Assembly (NCBI GenBank): GCA_011037195.1
Contig: JAAEAF010002693.1
Location: 1-64,000, forward strand
Origin: Triatoma infestans
Lineage: Eukaryota; Arthropoda; Insecta; Hemiptera; Reduviidae
Direction: 5' to 3'
Length of the DNA: 64,000 nt
In this document: positions 21,301 through 31,199 of the stretch, piece after piece
How the letters are laid out: every line of letters begins with the position of its first letter
Position numbering within the stretch: position 1 is the stretch's first letter
Translations under genes and position numbers: made by a program
The notes under the pieces: generated by a model
What the model was told of the DNA's origin: nothing
Database searches by the model: none
The model's input: only the letters and a program-made list of their open reading frames with translations

Positions 21301-22209
21301 GGATTCAATTACTAATGAGTCAAAAAACAAATGTAAGCATTGCATATACATGTAATATGCAATTTGCCTGCTAAATGCATACATATATTGGTAACAGTAT
21401 TAATTTCTTATTTATTTGATTCTTTTACTTAATTTGTATAAATTTATGCCCTAAACATTCATACGAAATTTACTGAATTTTACATTTTTTGTCGTTATAC
21501 GATGCTTGGTCGTGGTTACTGTTTGGTGTCAAGAGTTTTTTACCATCATCAAAATGAAATGTTTGATAAACAATACAAACAGTATCACTGTCTTAGCTAA
21601 ATTCAGTCTTAACTCGTCATTTAACTAAGTGATTATTAAGACACAGCTAAGTGTCTCAATGTGTTTAGGATTTGTATTTTACTAGTCGACTATCTTACAC
21701 TTTTATTGAAAACATCTTGATGATCGATGAACAACCGAAACCGATCTCGCTAACCATAAAATAATGATTATGTTCTCAGGAGAATATATATATATATATT
21801 ATGGCTCCAATTTCCACTTATTTGTGTTTTTACTGTGAAATATACTCACCGATGTAATTGTTATTATTCGCAAACATTTTGCTTTCATTTTGATTTATAT
21901 TTACTTCATACATACTTTAATTTTTTTTTCATATTCAATTTAATTCTTTTCTTTATATTTTTCTAACTCTTATTTGACATTATTTCAATGTTTTCCTTAT
22001 TTCGGATTACTTCGAGACAGTGGTTTGTATTTTAATAATAGCAAGTAGTAATGTTATTGCTCCATATTCCGGAGCCTCCTCCCCCCACCCTTACAATCTA
22101 TTTCTTCTATTTTTTTAGATGTGTTAGTAATTAAAATATTTTCTTTTTGTTACAGATATTAAACGCAGCTTATTCATACTTCAGCCTTCTTGTGGCATTC
22201 GACAATTAA
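11447..22209 (+). CDS. Odorant receptor A (7tm_6 family), five exons
   Basis: Exons are 11447-12357, 15844-15943, 17786-17890, 19288-19443 and 22156-22209, giving 441 residues. Insect ORs are seven-helix ligand-gated cation channel subunits of olfactory neuron dendrites, working with the co-receptor Orco. Hydrophobic segments lie at about residues 47-72, 82-108, 152-173, 203-240, 315-337, 343-370 and 405-437. Family features are the loop motif W-YPFD (197-201), FRQNIQHHQ (292-300), PWYK in exon 4, the stretch ending NMETYSS, and the C-terminal AYSYFSLL helix. The start is ATG 11447, which aligns residue for residue with OR-B's start; a TTG three codons upstream is not needed. The phases agree with OR-B. 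The gene spans 10.8 kb because element remnants fill its introns. The ligand cannot be inferred. Confidence 0.9.
12530..14250 (+). mobile_element. Penelope-like element remnant in OR-A intron 1
   Basis: Decayed retroelement. At about 12750 the text reads SLDVTSLFTNIPLDLV, typical of the Penelope-like reverse transcriptase. An open frame from 12849 gives FYLQKDGLAIDSCLAPCLAN and FKYVDDLFLVV (catalytic DD). After frame breaks, about 13400 gives NGYPPHIINKIIKNS. At about 13650 VYNLKCSTPNCNASYEGE followed by KRLKQHKYDI matches the start of a GIY-YIG endonuclease domain. The tail at 14190-14235 has a CTGAAGA...GAAC hairpin (ggcaaa/tttgtc). Order RT then GIY-YIG is that of Penelope elements. Several stops and shifts make it inactive. 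Confidence 0.85.
14260..15190. other. OR-A intron 1, AT-rich DNA
   Basis: I see no domain here. Poly-T runs lie near 14766-14790. The DNA is very AT-rich up to the LINE remnant. Confidence 0.5.
15195..15500 (-). mobile_element. LINE C-terminal remnant in OR-A intron 1
   Basis: The minus-strand frame has CGSCGVGLDDLCYFLFECPAL then NTVRHKFIDKYI. This is the Cys-rich tail after the reverse transcriptase or RNase H of many insect LINEs (C..C....D..HFLFECP). Only this tail is legible. Confidence 0.7.
15844..15943 (+). CDS. OR-A exon 2 (residues 304-337)
   Basis: 100 nt, acceptor ttacag, donor gtatgt. It encodes a helix (RPMFAVVVSAGLIMAMSAVV). The length is identical to OR-B exon 2, and a damaged homologue lies at 25636-25733. 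Confidence 0.9.
15950..16600. other. OR-A intron 2, unassigned
   Basis: 16080-16560 is less AT-rich than the flanks and might be an old insertion, but I cannot read a domain in it. Confidence 0.4.
16607..16757 (-). repeat. tRNA-derived SINE, copy 3
   Basis: Minus orientation. The body is 'catctatgatcattagcgcc', 'ggcctccggacaatgttctc' and 'ctgtccatcacca', then the complement of box B (ggactcgaaccaggg) and 'acctccgca'. The box A end is missing. Confidence 0.8.
16930..17785. other. OR-A intron 2, AT-rich DNA
   Basis: A 22-bp unit containing 'cagtcattactcagtacaca' is repeated two to three times at 17021-17070. No gene seen. The intron ends in 'ttttttatttacag'. Confidence 0.5.
17786..17890 (+). 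CDS. OR-A exon 3 (residues 338-372)
   Basis: 105 nt, phase 0 at both ends. It begins GGEKPGIVVATVC, a helix, and ends VGQIITDL before donor gtaatt. OR-B exon 3 has the same length and ends MGQLISDM. Confidence 0.9.
18090..18665 (-). repeat. ACTTTCTCTTAC-family copy
   Basis: The right-end motif 'actttctctt' is at 18099 and the left end 'gttgtgtgagtgtttcac' at about 18641-18658, so it is a minus-strand copy. A (GT)n tract at 18164-18186 is the family microsatellite. Lies in OR-A intron 3. Confidence 0.75.
18670..19287. other. OR-A intron 3, AT-rich DNA
   Basis: No gene or element recognised. Intron 3 ends 'gcatatttccag'. Confidence 0.5.
19288..19443 (+). CDS. OR-A exon 4 (residues 373-424)
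   Basis: 156 nt, phase 0. It reads NQLFRDTIYCTPWYKC then VVVEVTQKDASITAMFNM and NMETYSS, the classic OR pattern before and inside helix 7. Donor gtaagt. Homologues are OR-B exon 4 and the pseudogene exon at 27627. Confidence 0.92.
19830..20620 (-). mobile_element. LINE RNase H remnant in OR-A intron 4
   Basis: The minus strand reads FVYTNGSTDPL at about 20520-20490 (the RNase H start around its first Asp). Further down LQWIPGQCGVNGNEEADKMAK at 20234-20172 is its last motif (variant of VPGH.GI.GNE.AD). In-frame stops between them show decay. It belongs to RNase H-bearing LINEs of the I/R1/Jockey group. Confidence 0.75.
20625..22150. other. OR-A intron 4, mostly unassigned
   Basis: A less AT-rich piece at 20820-21285 contains a 65-codon open frame (21088-21285) that I cannot identify. 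At about 21705-21765 'ttgatgatcgatgaacaacc' then 'gaaaccgatc' loosely resembles a Penelope-type hairpin tail. The rest is AT-rich. Confidence 0.4.
22156..22209 (+). CDS. OR-A exon 5 with stop (residues 425-441)
   Basis: Begins ILNAAYSYFSLLVAF and stops at TAA 22207-22209. The SYFSLL end is the OR helix-7 signature. The acceptor is 'ttttgttacag'. A possible ATTAAA signal follows within 10 bases. Confidence 0.9.
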   Translation: MLNAAYSYFSLLVAFDN

Positions 22210-22439
22210 TAATTAAATTTTTCTACAATAGTTAGAATTATGTGGCGATTAATCCACTAAAATTTAGAGGCTAAAGTTGTACTTTTAATTTCTAGAGACT
22301 AAAAAGATGGCACTGTTGCTAACTTTTAAATTAAACAAATTCTAATGTTTGGGTGAAATTCCAAAATTGTATGATCAAACTTGAACTCGAGTGTGTAAAA
22401 GTCGTACCTTACTCTCTTGCCAAATTAAAAAAAAAGTAG

Positions 22440-22700
22440 AGACAGCCATTATTTTTCTCACAAGTGAAGAAAAGTAATATTTTCACTCTACTCGTACGAC
22501 ATCTAGTGCATTGCGCTAAAGCAAGAACATATTACAAAACAAATCCCAAATAGCAATGTATTTGAGGTTATACTAAAGAGAACAGGGAGTATTTGACTTG
22601 AATTAAAGTAGGTTCTCACTATTTGCATTTATTCAAATTTTTTTATATTCATGTGAAGTGAGAGTCAATTAAGTGTGATTAGAGAAAAAAAGTAACATTT
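22440..22700 (+). repeat. Intergenic repeat C, copy 1
   Basis: Shares with 22890-23130 the phrases 'cgacatctag', 'aaacaaatccca', 'aggttata', 'gtatttgacttgaattaaa' and 'ttttttatatt' in the same order. A third copy, inverted, lies at 61640-61950. Non-coding. Confidence 0.65.
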
Positions 22701-22889
22701 AAAACGTGGGGTTGGCCATTGCCGTACAAACATCTAATTGTGAGTAAAGTATTTTTATACACTCGTTCAGTTGCCTCACTCGCTGCGCTCATGTAGTAAT
22801 ACCTAAACTGGATTAAAAAAAAAAAAGTATATTATTCACTGTTTGATAAATAACTAAATTTAATGAAGAAAGTTCAACTTTTATATTCA

Positions 22890-23130
22890 AGTGAGTATCA
22901 CACAACTAATTCCTGTCACTAGTGTGTAACAATAACATTCCAATTAGCGCGACATCTAGCGGCACTACGTGAAAACAAGTTCGAAACAAATCCCAGATCC
23001 AGCACATATAAGGTTATACCAAAGTGAACAGGTTATGGAGTGAGCAAGTATTTGACTTGAATTAAAATACATTCTCAGTATTTCCATCTTTTCACATTTT
23101 TTTATATTAATCTAAATTAAGAACCAATTT
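22890..23130 (+). repeat. Intergenic repeat C, copy 2
   Basis: Second tandem copy of the block at 22440-22700, moderately diverged. Both lie just downstream of OR-A. Confidence 0.65.
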
Positions 23131-23901
23131 ATTACGGGGTGCAGAAAAAAATCTAAGTTTTTTACAACTCTTGTTCAATTGCCAACTATTTTTATTGTTA
23201 ATTTTTGCAAAGTTTTAAACTAACTAAAACATTTATCACATATTTGTGTTAAATATACACGGTGTTTTACAATTGTAATTAATGGACATCCTCCCTTGAT
23301 GCATCAGAAATCCTTGCTGTTCGGTAGTAGCTCCCCAATGTTCCGTCTTGGAACTAAATCTATTTGCTTTATACCAGTGATATTACTTGCTCTTTAAAAA
23401 GAAAACGATAATAATAAAACCCTAATCAGCATTGTTGGTTATATTAGCAATTTTCCAGGTCTTTCATTTTATACTTACCTTTCACCCTTGGTATCTTGGT
23501 TCGACAATCAAAACAAATAAATCCAAAGCAACTAAATATTCTTAATTAAGTCAAGTCCTTAGAATTATAAGTGTACAGATATATGTATATTAATTATAGT
23601 ACAGTAGTCATAACATTTAGTTATTAGTTATAACCCCTTGATACATCCCACTACGCAGTCATAACTTCGTAAATGAATAAGAGGACATTATGTGTTCCTC
23701 AATATTAAACAAAAAATGTATGTGAAATTCTCTATTACAAGTTGTTATTATTTGACATTCTTTGTAAAAATATTAATAATTTATATTCATTAACAATGTT
23801 ATTGTATTTATTTCTACACGACACGAAAGATATTAAGATATTATCGATTGTTAATATATTGTTTATAGGCTATTTGAATTGCTTTATTTATTCCAAGTTA
23901 A

Positions 23902-24077
23902 ATGAATCCATCAAGAAAGAAAATTTAGAAAAAAAGGGCTGTTATGATTTATAAACAGAATTCACCGGATGTGAATGTGAAAACTATACAGAAATGTGAT
24001 TTGTGAATATCCAGAATTTTTACAATATATGGAATTTTGCTTTCATCAGAATATTCAACATCATCGACAAATAAGAA
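23902..24077 (+). pseudogene. OR pseudogene exon 1 remnant
   Basis: Starts ATGAATC like OR-A and then jumps to the sequence matching OR-A from about 12205 on ('aatttagaaaaaa', 'gggctgttatgattta', 'ccggatgtgaatgtgaaa', 'atggaattttgcttt', 'agaatattcaacatcatc'). The donor AAG|GTCTG is the same as the one used in OR-A. Confidence 0.88.
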
Positions 24078-24139
24078 GGTCTGTTTATCTAATAAATATT
24101 TCATTTATTATTTGTTTACATATACATAATACATCAGAT

Positions 24140-24712
24140 GGAACTATTGCGTCCATGTAACAATCGCGAATTACATTTTTCACTGATTTATTATGGTATC
24201 TTTATTCTTTGCGCATGTTCCGATGACAACAAACGGAGAATCGTAAAATCCAAATTCATTTGTTGTTTTTTTCCACGCTAATTTTAGTTTGTATTTGTCT
24301 AGAAAAAGGATGCAAGTGATTTTTTTGAAAAAAAGAAAATATGGATGAATTAACGACATTTTTGCTATATTCACAAATATTTTCAAATTTTTAAAAAATA
24401 TTTTCAAATTTTATTATAATATTAACAAATATTTCCTCACCACGCAGATTTAATAACTGGATAATAATTGAACTGTTCATTTTGATTTTATGAACCTATT
24501 TCATGACCGAAATATCCCTTCATCCTTTTAGAAATTCCAGATCCAATATTGATAAGTAATTCAACTGCCTTTTCTTGTCCATTCGACTTTATGGTTCATT
24601 ATCATACATACATTATTAAACACACATTAAACACATCATGCACATTAAACACATAGGCATGTATGTGTTTTGGGAACAGCATAACTTTAACACGAATAAT
24701 TATAGGAACAGG
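24140..24712. other. OR pseudogene intron, AT-rich DNA
   Basis: No feature recognised beyond a short tandem 'ttaaacacat' run near 24620-24652. Confidence 0.5.
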
Positions 24713-24713
24713 G

Positions 24714-24895
24714 AAGGGGGATTTAGCTCAGTAGTAGTCATGCTGTGAATTCCACGTGGTGTTCACAGGTTCGAGTCTAGAGCTATCCTTAGATTTTTTC
24801 CTTCGTAGAAGTCCGGAAGCCGGCAGTTCACTTAGAAGGCTCCCACGGGTAGTGTTGACCAATAGAGATTGACGTGTCTTTAACAAAATGAAACG
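24714..24895 (+). repeat. tRNA-derived SINE, copy 4
   Basis: Box A 'tttagctcagtagtag' lies at about 24723-24738 and box B 'aggttcgagtctagag' at about 24768. The spacing is like a tRNA promoter. The family body follows (tatccttagattttttcc). One of the few copies retaining both boxes. Confidence 0.85.
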
Positions 24896-24899
24896 TCAG

Positions 24900-25527
24900 G
24901 TAATATTAAATATAAGAAATTACCCGATTAAGACGAAATCAGTCCTATCACCGCAAAACTGAGAGCAAAAAGCTTTTAAACTTTTAGTAAAATTCGGTGT
25001 GGGATGGAAGATGATTGTCACATTTACAATTACAAGAAATTGTGATTACTTCACCATCAACTAGCAAATGTTGTTCAAATGATCCAACCAGTTTTTGGTT
25101 CTGTTTCTTCAATTTATCAAGTTTTAGAAGAAAACGATAAAAGAAGTCCAATAATTTATATTTTTACTCTTTTTTTTCAGTGTTTGATTAAAAAAATTTA
25201 ATCGGGTCATCGGCTCATCCTCACGTGCACATTCGACGTGAACTTCCTATGTTTTATTGAGATGTTTTATCTTAGCATCCTATAATGGGTTTCAGAAGGA
25301 GGGAAAATGGGTTGTTGAACACTGTATAATGGAAGAGTAGCACATAGTGCCTGGACTTTGCACTAAAATATATAAAATGTTAGTGAGAGGTAATGAGAAA
25401 GGTTGATGACGCTTTGTGACTGCTGTATGAACTCTGCTGCAAGACTGCCGGTAGACTCATTCCTATGGCTGACACAGCTGTATTGAAATGGTTTCTCCCA
25501 CTCTAGTGTGGCCTAAACTAGTGAGTG

Positions 25528-25570
<43 letters not shown>

Positions 25571-25630
25571 TTTAAATCCCTCTCTTCGGATCCTATTACA
25601 TATCGCTTTGGTTATTCTTACATTAATCGT
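24900..25630. other. OR pseudogene intron with (TC)n microsatellite
   Basis: The (TC)n tract is at 25530-25569, about 65 bp before the exon 2 remnant. 25240-25460 is less AT-rich but unassigned. Confidence 0.5.
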
Positions 25631-25635
25631 TATAG

Positions 25636-25733
25636 ATTGCTGAAAATAATGAATATTATTGTCTGCCGGCCACTTGTTGCTGTGATCATGGTACAATAAT
25701 GATAGTGGCAATACTGTCGTCGTAGTAATAACT
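25636..25733 (+). pseudogene. OR pseudogene exon 2
   Basis: Begins ATTGCTGAAAATAATG and ends TAATAACT before donor gtatgt, exactly as OR-A exon 2. It is 98 nt instead of 100, so the frame is broken, and TAA-TGA stops appear mid-exon. The acceptor 'gttatag' is retained. Confidence 0.85.
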
Positions 25734-25739
25734 GTATGT

Positions 25740-27620
25740 AAACTTTGGTGTTTTTATTTTTAACATTTATAAAAAACACTGGAAACAGATATTTCATTTC
25801 AATTACCTACATAAATTAGAATTGAATTGTGAAAAAAAAAAAGAATTAGGGTAACCAAAAGGTATTATCGTTTCATCCTTTATCTAAAATCAGTTTAATA
25901 AGTGTTAGATTCAGATTTTCAGCTAAAAATAATAGCAATCAGCGAAGAGTGGGCAATTTATAATACAAATTAATTAAGGACTTTATTTTATCTCACATCA
26001 ATAGCTGAAATCGTTGGCACGACTTCAGTGCCTTCCCAATTTACTATCCTCCTTCAGTAATGTTCTCTCCAGTATGAGGAAATCACCATAACCTAGTAAG
26101 ATTGTCACCATTTGGACGAGGCTTCCGTTTTCCAGTCCAGATACCACTTTATACATTTTACTACTTTTAATAGTAAGAGAAAATATTCCGATTGTGTGGA
26201 ATTGTCGAAATTGGATTTTCACAAGAAATACACTTTCTTGAGCCCCACTAAGTAAGAAAAATAGTTTTTAACGGTAAAACCTAAACTCGAAAAACCCAAA
26301 AATTCGCAGGAGTTCAAACTTGGTATTGCGTCTAGATACTTTTGAGTTTGGTACTAGCTGGGAACGAGTGCACACATGCTTAAACTGCTCTCTCTATATT
26401 TTGTTTTTTTGTATTGCACTCTTTATTTTTCGGTAAAAATTGCAGATATAGTTGTGTTGAGTGGTGTTCATTATTATCGTGGAATTTCGTCGATTATTAA
26501 CGAGTACTTCGGATAGGTATTCTAGATCTCTCAACATCAGTTTTGGAATATTTCAGGTTTAAATAAATTATATTCACATGATTTTGATTCTAAAACATTA
26601 AATATATTTACAAATATTGATATGTTTTGTTTTATAGAGACGTTGGTGACCAGCTGAGCACTCCTTCCTTTTTTGAGTGGTTACTCTTTTTTTCAGTAGA
26701 TGCAGTCCAAGAGAAATACGTGGCCATCCGCGTAATTTTATTTCTTAATAGTAAAAAATAATTTAATTTTTTTAAAAATCTCCATCACCTATATTCATAA
26801 TTGATCAGTCTAATTTGTGGCTATTTATCAGTGTAGCTTGTTGGTAATAATCAAACTTATATTTTAGGTATTACATTATTTTGTAAAATACATTAACCGT
26901 AAGTCCAACTTCACGAATGGTTTTTTTTTCTTCAGTTTTGAAAAATAAAATCCTAAATGGCCAGAACGATTTTCTTTAAACTTCGTCAACTATTTATACA
27001 CGAAAATGGCTATCACTTTCATTTGAAACATTTTTCTAGGGAAAATTGTTTTTTGTGTTCTGGGGTTTTTTATGTTCTTTCCTCTAAAGCACCATTTCAC
27101 TAAAATAATGGCTTACATTACATATATCCAGATTTGAAGAAAATCAGCAACTTCGGTTGACCAGAAGTGTGACATTACTGAATTGGTCATTGACTTTTTT
27201 TGGAATTTTCTCGAAAAGGGCAATGGGTATGTGGCGGATTTCCATTGCACTGCCTGACACTCTGCGATGCTATCATTAGAGAAAATTAATGTCTTAAACT
27301 CGTACATAGCGTATATCAAAGGAAGTTTTACCCTCTCTGGAATCGCATCAGCTCATGAACAATAAATGTGGAAGGTGTGCTTCACAGTCTGAAGAGTTTT
27401 TTCAAGCTGGGCACCACCGGCTTTAAGCATTACAGCTTTAAGAGTATACATACTCCATATTTAAGGGATCGTCTGTAGTTTCTCTTCCTGCTATAAGAAA
27501 AAGATGTCATCAGATATTTAAAACTGAGTTTACCACTGAAATAAAGCGTTTTATTTCTGAAAAACCTGCATACAGGCATACTGAATTTCAATTTAAAATA
27601 ATGATAGTGACTTTTTCTAA
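25740..27620. other. OR pseudogene intron, exon 3 expected but not found
   Basis: OR-A exon 3 should have a counterpart here and I find none. 26900-27080 is a minus-strand fragment of the ACTTTCTCTTAC family ('atttgaaacatttttctagg', 'ttcctctaaagca'). The rest is AT-rich. Confidence 0.5.
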
Positions 27621-27626
27621 TTTCAG

Positions 27627-27769
27627 AATCAGACATTACGTAATACGGTATATTTTACAGCCTGGTATAAATGATCTAAACGTTTGTGTTCGTTGATTAG
27701 TGTAGTCATAGAAGTTACACAGAAGGATGCGTATGTAACGGAAATGTTTAATATGAGACCTATAGCAGC
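27627..27769 (+). pseudogene. OR pseudogene exon 4
   Basis: NQTLRNTVYFTAWYK followed by TGA (27672-27674, where OR-A has a Cys codon TGT), then LCSLISVVIEVTQKDAYVTEMFNM. After that 13 bp are missing relative to OR-A and the frame is lost before donor gtaagt. Confidence 0.9.
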
Positions 27770-28024
27770 GTAAGTTATTTATGTTGTAGTAAAAAACGGA
27801 AGTTCGGTAAGTAGCGTAAACATGTGCAGCTGAACTTTTTCAGTTGTTTTGACAAACAAATAAACCGTTTACATGCAGCAAATAAACAATTACATACATA
27901 AATTTGTTTATGTATCTCTCATTCGTTTTTACCTGCATACATTTCTTCATATCTCTTTCTTTTCCTTTTTTTCATTTCTTTTTTCCATGGGGATATGCAC
28001 TGCGACCTGAAAGATATGTTGTGC

Positions 28025-28168
28025 TTTCCGGAGCCTTCTCAGTGCCCTGCCGGCATCTGAGCAGTGTTTTCTAGTTATAGACAACACCCATCACTAATTT
28101 AGGGGCAGCATGGTGGATTCAAACCCGGGATTTCCGCACGCTACCACTGAGCTAAACCCTTTCCCTCA
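28025..28168 (-). repeat. tRNA-derived SINE, copy 5
   Basis: Minus orientation: 'tttccggagccttctcagtg', 'ccctgccggcatctgagcag', then the complement of box B (ttcaaacccggg) and of box A (accactgagctaaa). Box B is slightly decayed. Confidence 0.8.
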
Positions 28169-28383
28169 TGCATTATTACATACTATTTGTTTATATATCT
28201 CTCATGAAACACTAGCATGCTAGTTGATACATGATAGTTGTTCTTTTCCTATCTCACATAAATTTGTTTGTGTATTTCTCATTCACAATTACACGCATAC
28301 ATTATTTCATATCTCTCTCGTTTAGCCATGCATACATTTGTTCATCTATCTCTCATTCTGTATTGCATGCAGACATTTGTTAT

Positions 28384-29930
28384 GTCTCGACATTTCAGCT
28401 TTAGGGGACGGATGCACCTTGGTCTGCTACTGTTGAATACATCGGAGTATTACTTGACAGGAAGCTGGCTTTTCCCTTTCTGTAAAGGATAGTGTCAACA
28501 GGGAAAAGCAGCTATGATGCGTTATTCCCGCTGCTTTGTCGGGATTTTAAACACTCACCAGAGAATAAGATTCTCCTCTACAAGGTGGTAGTAAGTCTAT
28601 ATGCTTGCTTCTTCGAGCCTGGCGTGTCGAACCAACATCGCCTCGTTACAAGTAACACAAAATAAGTTTCTAAGGCTGATGACATCCTGCTTTTGCTATG
28701 CCCGCATCTCAGACCTCCATCTGAGCAAAAAAAATGGACTATATTGAACATCACATTAAAAAGGTCGCCTTAAAAGTCTTTAGCTGATTGAAGTAAGTCA
28801 CAATAACCTGTGCAGACAGATAGGGGACTATGACTTGAGCGGTGGGTGCTCATACATAAACATGTATATAATATTAGTATAGAATTTTGAAAAAAGAATT
28901 ATTATTATATTATTATTTCTCACTAACTGGTACATGTATACATTTAGACATATCTTTCTTCAGTCAAAGTATGTCAAAAAAAAAAACATGTATCTAATTG
29001 ACCGAGATGTGATATCTCGATGAGCCTGGGAAGACTAGCCACGGTCTTTCAGGTGGAGCTAGTCGCGATTACTATCTGCGCCGCCGAAATAAGAAGACGG
29101 GGAATGTATAACTCCAGAGTCGTCATTTATTTGGATAGTCAAGCTGCTCTGCGGACAATTGATTCGTGGGAGATCAGCTCAAGGCTGGTGTGGGATTGCC
29201 TAGGTGCACTCAGGGAAATTAGTAGCCATAATAAGGTCTTTCTGGTTTGGGTACCTGGGCACTCGGGTTATAGAGGCAATGGGGCGGTGGACCGCCTGGC
29301 CCGGGAGGGTTCAATCAGAGCACTTATCGGGCCAGAGCCGTTCTGTGGCGTCTCAAGATGCCTCAGAAATGCATCCATCAAGACATGGATGCAGGACCGA
29401 TCAAGGGTGGGTCAAAACTTCAGGCCAGAGGCAGGTGAAAAAGTTTATTCATAGTCACTCGCCCAAGCTAACTGCGGAATTACTCCAATTAGACCGGGCG
29501 GCCATAAGAATAGCAGTTGGCGTTTTCACTGGTCATTGTAGACTAAATAAGCACATGCATCGCATGATAGCCTGTGTAGGTTTTGTCAGGAAGAAGAGGA
29601 GACGGCGCTGCACGTGGTATGCTAGTGCGAGGGGCTGGTCTGGCTAAGGTACCGCCTCCTTGGTAAAGAGGAGCTGGTACCTCAACAAGCCTCAGCCAGG
29701 GCCCTCTCTCGGACCTATTAAGTCTTTTAAGGCAAGCAGGACTCGAGAGGGTGCTCTGATGGCAGGTGCTCTGATTGACCACCTGGGAGGCCCCCCCAAT
29801 TCCACAGTCTGGTTAAGGACAGGATCGGGGAAGGGTCTCCAACTACGGGGGTGCCACAACAGATACTTGGGGTGTCGCGGTAGCGTAGGCTGAAGAGTCA
29901 ATTCCCCCTTTAGAATCTAATCTAATCTCT
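28384..29930 (+). mobile_element. LINE 3' half: RT thumb, RNase H and tail
   Basis: At 28430 VEYIGVLLDRKLAF is the end of a reverse transcriptase. Frame shifts follow. 29020-29450 is a near-complete RNase H: YLDSQAAL (catalytic Asp), then VFLVWVPGHSGYRGNGAVDR. In the next frame ELLQLDRAAIRIAVGVFTGH and CRLNKHMHRM form the Cys/His tail. The element ends in a short AATCT-type tail (29912-29927). It belongs to RNase H-bearing LINEs. Its tail ends five bases before the splice acceptor of the pseudogene's exon 5. Confidence 0.85.
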
Positions 29931-29934
29931 ACAG

Positions 29935-29991
29935 GTATTAAATACAGCATATTCATACTTCAGCCTTCTTTTGGCATTCAAGAGTTCATAA
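29935..29991 (+). pseudogene. OR pseudogene exon 5, intact
   Basis: Acceptor 'ctctacag', then VLNTAYSYFSLLLAFKSS and TAA. This exon by itself is undamaged and very close to OR-A exon 5. Confidence 0.88.
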
Positions 29992-30149
29992 TTTTTTTTT
30001 TTTTTTAATTGAGTGTTAAATTTTGAATATTATAACTGAGTTTTTAATTGTATTAGGCCCCGGTGACTAGGGTCACCATTATTATTAATAGTAATAATAA
30101 TAACAATATGAATACCACCAATATAACATTGAAATACAATAGAAGCATT

Positions 30150-30390
30150 AATTTTTTTTTTTTTTTATAATTTAAGGCGCTTCAACATCTGTGGTCATTA
30201 GCGCCCGGAGACCTCTTAGTGCACTGTCGGTCTGCGGACAGTGTTCTCTCGCTACAGGCAACACTGTCCATCACCGAACAGTGAGCTGTAGAGGCTCCTA
30301 GGAAGAAAAAAAATCTAAGGATAGCACTTGACTCGAACCCGGGACCTCCGCGTGGGAGTCCAACGCGCTAACCACTTAGCTGATCCCTTC
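30150..30390 (-). repeat. tRNA-derived SINE, copy 6
   Basis: Minus orientation with its poly-A (poly-T on plus) at 30150-30167. The body is 'aaggcgcttcaacatctgtg', 'ctacaggcaacactgtccat' and 'gaggctcctaggaag'. The box B complement is 'gactcgaacccggg' and the box A end is 'ccacttagctgatccctt'. One of the best-kept copies. Confidence 0.88.
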
Positions 30391-30419
30391 CATAGAAACA
30401 TTACTAGAATTGTAAATTT

Positions 30420-30640
30420 GAAGAAATTCGGTTAACCAGAAATACTACTTTACAGAATAGGTTTTTCTTCAGATATTTTGGAATTTTTCCGAAAATAGTA
30501 AAAAACCGATTTTTTTTAAAACTTGGAACCTAAACAGCATTGATAAATGAATCAGTTTTATCTTGAAACAGTGGTTTTTTCGTAAAAGTTATTTTGTATG
30601 TGTGTGTGTCCATTGGTTTCTGTTGTGAAAAATCACTTAT
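30420..30640 (-). repeat. ACTTTCTCTTAC-family fragment
   Basis: Matches the family on the minus strand: 'tttttaaaacttggaacc', 'atttttccgaaaatag', a GT-rich piece near 30600, and 'ggttaaccagaaatactact'. Confidence 0.5.
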
Positions 30641-31171
30641 ATATATATATATTTAAATATATATATAAAATCTATATCCTACTTTACTGTAGTGAGTGTC
30701 ATTAATAAATCTGGTTTTTCCCAATAGAGGTTACAAAGACCTTGTATATTCTGTAAGACATGTCCTAATAAATATTATAGCAATTAAATGAGTTGAATAT
30801 GCTGTATGAATCAATACGAATTAGATCTGTAATTAACATAATGAAATATAGTGAATTTTGGAATAGAGCCGGAATATTGCTGTTCATTACTAGGAAATAA
30901 ACTACGTGCATACATCAATAATTATTGACCAAAACCTGGTGTACCAAGTTGAAATAACTAATGGCAACAATAGTTTATTAAATATTGCTTTTTCCAATGA
31001 TAAATAACAGCAAATGTTTCACCATACGAATCTGGTATAATTAACGCATTTTTAATTATGGAATAAGAAACCTTTTCTTATAACAATTAACACTAGTATT
31101 ATCCTTAATTATATCGTAAAATATTGATCGTAACAAATTTCTGTACAAAATGTAGAAATCCATGACAGTGA

Positions 31172-31178
31172 GTTCAGT
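31172..31178 (+). promoter_or_regulatory. Possible initiator of OR-B
   Basis: GTTCAGT matches the arthropod initiator TCAGT and lies 22-28 bases before the start codon. There is no TATA box 30 bp upstream. This would give a very short 5' UTR. Weak evidence. Confidence 0.25.
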
Positions 31179-31199
31179 GGGCAAACAGTGGACACGGTC

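Larger units (their letters stand above)
23902..29991 (+). pseudogene. Odorant receptor pseudogene, duplicate of OR-A
   Basis: A whole-gene tandem duplicate, now dead. Pieces in order: the 5' flank and ATG-AAT start (23902), the 3' part of exon 1 (to 24077), exon 2 (25636-25733), exon 4 (27627-27769) and exon 5 (29935-29991). Lesions: about 750 bp of exon 1 missing right after the start codon; indels and stops in the rest of exon 1 and in exon 2; a TGA at 27672 and a 13-bp deletion in exon 4. I could not find an exon 3. Intron edges also match OR-A, so this was a DNA-level duplication and not a retrocopy. Closer to OR-A than to OR-B. Confidence 0.88.

Noticed and set aside
21705..21765. A further hammerhead-like site
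   Set aside because: CTGATGA is changed to TTGATGA, and the GATCG/CGATC pairing encloses the wrong segment, so the core cannot form.
24714..24790. A functional tRNA gene
   Set aside because: Box A and B are present, but the rest does not fold into a cloverleaf with paired acceptor ends. It is the head of a SINE.
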